The notes under the pieces were generated by a model that was not told the DNA's origin, did not search any database, and saw nothing but the letters and a program-made list of their open reading frames with translations. Positions 61,146-64,000 of a stretch of DNA of 64,000 nucleotides are shown here, in pieces. This DNA is from Polyodon spathula (taxonomy: Eukaryota > Chordata > Actinopteri > Acipenseriformes > Polyodontidae), in NCBI RefSeq assembly GCF_017654505.1, contig NC_054540.1:37037554-37101553 (forward strand), given 5' to 3'. The number at the start of each line of letters is the position of its first letter. Positions within the stretch are counted from its first letter, which is position 1. The position numbers were made by a program, and so were the translations under genes.

Positions 61146-63660
61146 TTTTTGTTCCTATACACACCCACTTAGTGGTCCTGGTCCTATACACACACTCACA
61201 GTGATTCTGTTCCTATACACACAATCTTGGTGGTTCAATTGTTTTGTCCAGCACCTGTTTAGCAAACAACGGCAAAACAAAACTACTTTGAGGCTGAAGG
61301 CTGAGGATTGTGTTCTCATGTTCTTGTTTTACTGCCTTTATTGTAACTAACGTTTACTTTCAAAACATGTTGAGTTCTCAGAAAGGTCAGCAGCATGTGG
61401 TTTTAATGCTGATGCAGCTGCACAGCCCAGTGTGATAACACCCTTAGGACGGGTGCCAAGTGATTTGGAGGCAGGGAAACTGATTAGGTTTGTAATAATG
61501 ACGGCCATGCTGGGCATCACTGCTGGCAAATGATGGAAGATTTGAAAAGCTGGCTAAATACGGTAGTTTTTTTATCTCAGAGTTTTGCTTGTATGGGTAT
61601 CGCTTAATAGTAAATACTTTTTTAATAAAAGTGTTTTTTTAGTGGATGTGTGCGCGATTTCCGCTTCATAATAGCTAAAATGTACTGATCTTGAAAAAAA
61701 AAAGTAAGCATGTTTCAGAAATGGTTATGCTGTTACACACAAAAATAAATGCTGATGAACTTAGTGTGGCAGGCAAGTGAAAATAAAAAGCAATCCAGAG
61801 GAACATCAGGTTTTAAAGAGGCCATGCTTTGTTTAATTTTTTTTAATTTTTTTTATGGAGGTTGCACATTGTTAAAACCTTTATGTTTAACAACATATTT
61901 ATGATGGAACCACTTGTCATAGTGTTAGGAGCCACAGTAAAATTCAATGCAATGGAAGCATTCTCTAAAATATACAAGAGACGAAAGAATCCTAGGATAG
62001 TGTTGTGAAAGTTCTGAAATTAAATGTTTTTCGCCATCACTGTAACATAATGTATTGACTATTACAGATCACATATGAGAAATCAAGCCATCACCATTCC
62101 TATCCTGGGTACAGGTGTCAGTCCATACCGCACAATTGCAACTCTTTCATATAATGCTGAATCCGTTTTTGTAATTATAATAAAGTTAATTTTGTGCGAC
62201 GGGTATCTCTTAGTATAGATGCTTTTTTGCAACCAGAATCACGAGGTGGCATACAATAAGAACTCTACACTTTTTCATTTACAAACTGAGCTTCAAGATG
62301 TCATCAAGATAAATGGGACAAAAGCTTAGTGTAATCCACTAGATATTTGCTTTTTTAGGTTTAATTCTGTTTCTAAGATCCTGGTTTATAATAAATCTTT
62401 GTTAAAAATGAAGGTTCAATTGATTATATCTTCTGGTTCCAAATAGATGACTGTAATTACAGTTTAATGTACTGCAAAGATGAATGAGAAGGGGTAAGGC
62501 AGCTTTGTGTCCCGTGGGCTTCTCAGTACATACAGCAGTCAGAAGGAACCATTTAATGATTAGCATCAAAAAGCTTCTGTCAAACCAAGGAGGGCAATCT
62601 AATACAATAAAATTAATTTGTATTTGTTGGAACAGATGGAAAATATCAACAGTTTGTTTTTCTGCAATGTACACTGTTGGTTGTCAATGAAACTAGTATA
62701 CGCTTATAATGAACAGCAGACGTTTCAGTTGTATAATCTACAGCAATTCCTACGCTCTTGTGATCAGTCGCCAAAAGCCCTAAGAACCACTGTCTCTATA
62801 ATAAAGACTAAATAAAAAGGTGCAATTGGTTTACGTGAAAGTAATTTTACAGTACGTCTTCTAGGAAGCCTGTGCACCATTAGGCAGCTCTGTGTCCTTG
62901 AAGTCAGCATTGTGCTCTGCTACCCTAACAACCACTACGTTTTTTTGATGAACACATTTTTTCTTAACGTATGCATAAGAAAACTGATCTGATTCACTGC
63001 CTTTTAGTTTGTACTCTGGTAGGCTGCTTCAAATTACTCAATGTTCTCTTTCTACGTCTCTTTTAGGAGCAATGCAGAGTAAACAAAAACACAGCATTCT
63101 CAAGGGCATTCTGTAGTGTAAGGGGAATGCAAATCAAATGGATTGTAAACATGATGTAAAATGGATATACCCATTTTTAAAAAGCCTGTATCATTGATAT
63201 GGCCAGAGGTTAAAAAACAGTTACAGTGAAAAAGTTAATTGTAAGTGGACAACACCTGTAATGAACTTTCCTATTGAGAAAATCAGAGGATACAGTTATA
63301 TCATCTGTAAAAAGGCTACTTTAATGTGTGTGCCCTGTATCATTGCTAAGGACAGAGGTTTAATGTGGTAGTGCAACTGTTAATACTGGATAGAACCAGA
63401 AATGGAAGCTGAATGACAGAATCATAGAATACAGCTTAGTATCAAATGTGAACAGTCTATCTCAAAAGTGTATGATCTGCATCCCCAACATGGCCAATAT
63501 AACCACTTTACTAAACAGAACACAGCTGTGAACCAATTAAGGAGATGGCAGCCATATTAGTCAATATCAAGGATACACATTTAGCATTCCGTTTTCATAT
63601 ATCCTGCAAGTATGAAGTCAGTACCTCAATTAATCTCTCAGATAAGACGCTTTGACAACA
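61141..63660. other. AT-rich stretch, no gene seen
   Basis: Short frames on both strands with no domain; no clear mobile element was found. Confidence 0.45.
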
Positions 63661-63662
63661 TA

Positions 63663-63957
63663 GTGTAACAGACATGGCCAGACTGACTCGCCGTTGCCGC
63701 ATGTTGGTGGATCGGGTGCCATGCCCCGAAGTCAGCCTGTCATGGAGAGATGCTGCCATGCTAATTAAGCAACAGAGGATACTGGGAAAGGGAAATGTTT
63801 CGGAGAAAATATTAATTGTGTTATGCCACTGTTAATTATTGTGTTATTGTAATGGGTTATTGTTGGATGGTGCTAGCTGCTGTTTGGCTGTCTAATAAAT
63901 TGCATTGTACCTGCAAGAACTGTTGTGTGTGTCCACCGGTTCCCATGCTCGCTATAC
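63663..63957 (+). mobile_element. Possible LTR
   Basis: Starts TGTAACAGACATGG and ends near CTCGCTATACA, with AATAAATTGC (63893) about 60 bp before the end, a layout like the other LTRs here. No matching target duplication was found (CATAG left, TAATA right), so this is tentative. Confidence 0.4.
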
Positions 63958-64000
63958 ATAATATTCTAAGTTTATATTATACTACTGCAGAGTGTATGGG

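Overview
The window looks like nuclear DNA of a ray-finned fish: AT-rich, intron-containing, and full of fish-type transposons (Tc1, hAT, Gmr1-type LTR elements, LINE, tRNA-derived SINE). The SINE at about 4.6-5.1 kb resembles, from memory, a family abundant in sturgeons and paddlefish, so an acipenseriform is my best guess; this was not checked by any search. No bacterial-type genes, operons, CRISPR arrays or rRNA genes were seen.

The only host gene I can name is bicd1 (Bicaudal-D homolog 1, a dynein/dynactin cargo adaptor) on the minus strand. Five coding exons run right to left: 37886-37734, 37144-36701, 29079-27985, 27605-27454 and 24682-24079. Together they carry 2448 bp, 815 codons plus stop, with every junction in phase. 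The first about 158 residues (human exons 1-2) are not found and should lie to the right of the window or in unrecognised sequence. A GC-rich open stretch at 51681-51526 (minus) ends in a hydrophobic segment and could be a terminal exon of an unidentified tail-anchored protein.

Left part (1-10.7 kb): a 23-bp minisatellite of about 36 copies, a tRNA-derived SINE, a fish interspersed repeat, and otherwise featureless AT-rich DNA. From 10.7 to 20.0 kb lies a decayed LTR retrotransposon with domain order gag, protease, integrase, reverse transcriptase, RNase H. Integrase before RT is the mark of the Gmr1 clade. It is split by a 4297-bp hAT transposon with an 8-bp target duplication, and that hAT is itself hit by a poly(A)-type retroposon with a 17-bp duplication.

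From 20 to 38 kb are the bicd1 exons and introns, with a 48-bp minisatellite, a solo LTR, a dispersed repeat pair, a TAA microsatellite next to a weak splice donor, a Tc1/mariner-type MITE, a 38-base poly-C run, and a tandem array that has copied the 3' splice site of one bicd1 exon.

From 38 to 64 kb, probably a large upstream intron of bicd1, are at least three more LTRs (two clear solo LTRs, one LTR broken by a hAT MITE), three decayed Tc1 copies, an L1/Tx1-type LINE fragment, a second Gmr1-like gag-protease fragment, and several microsatellites. The main biological story is nested transposition and recombination into solo LTRs around and within one conserved transport gene.
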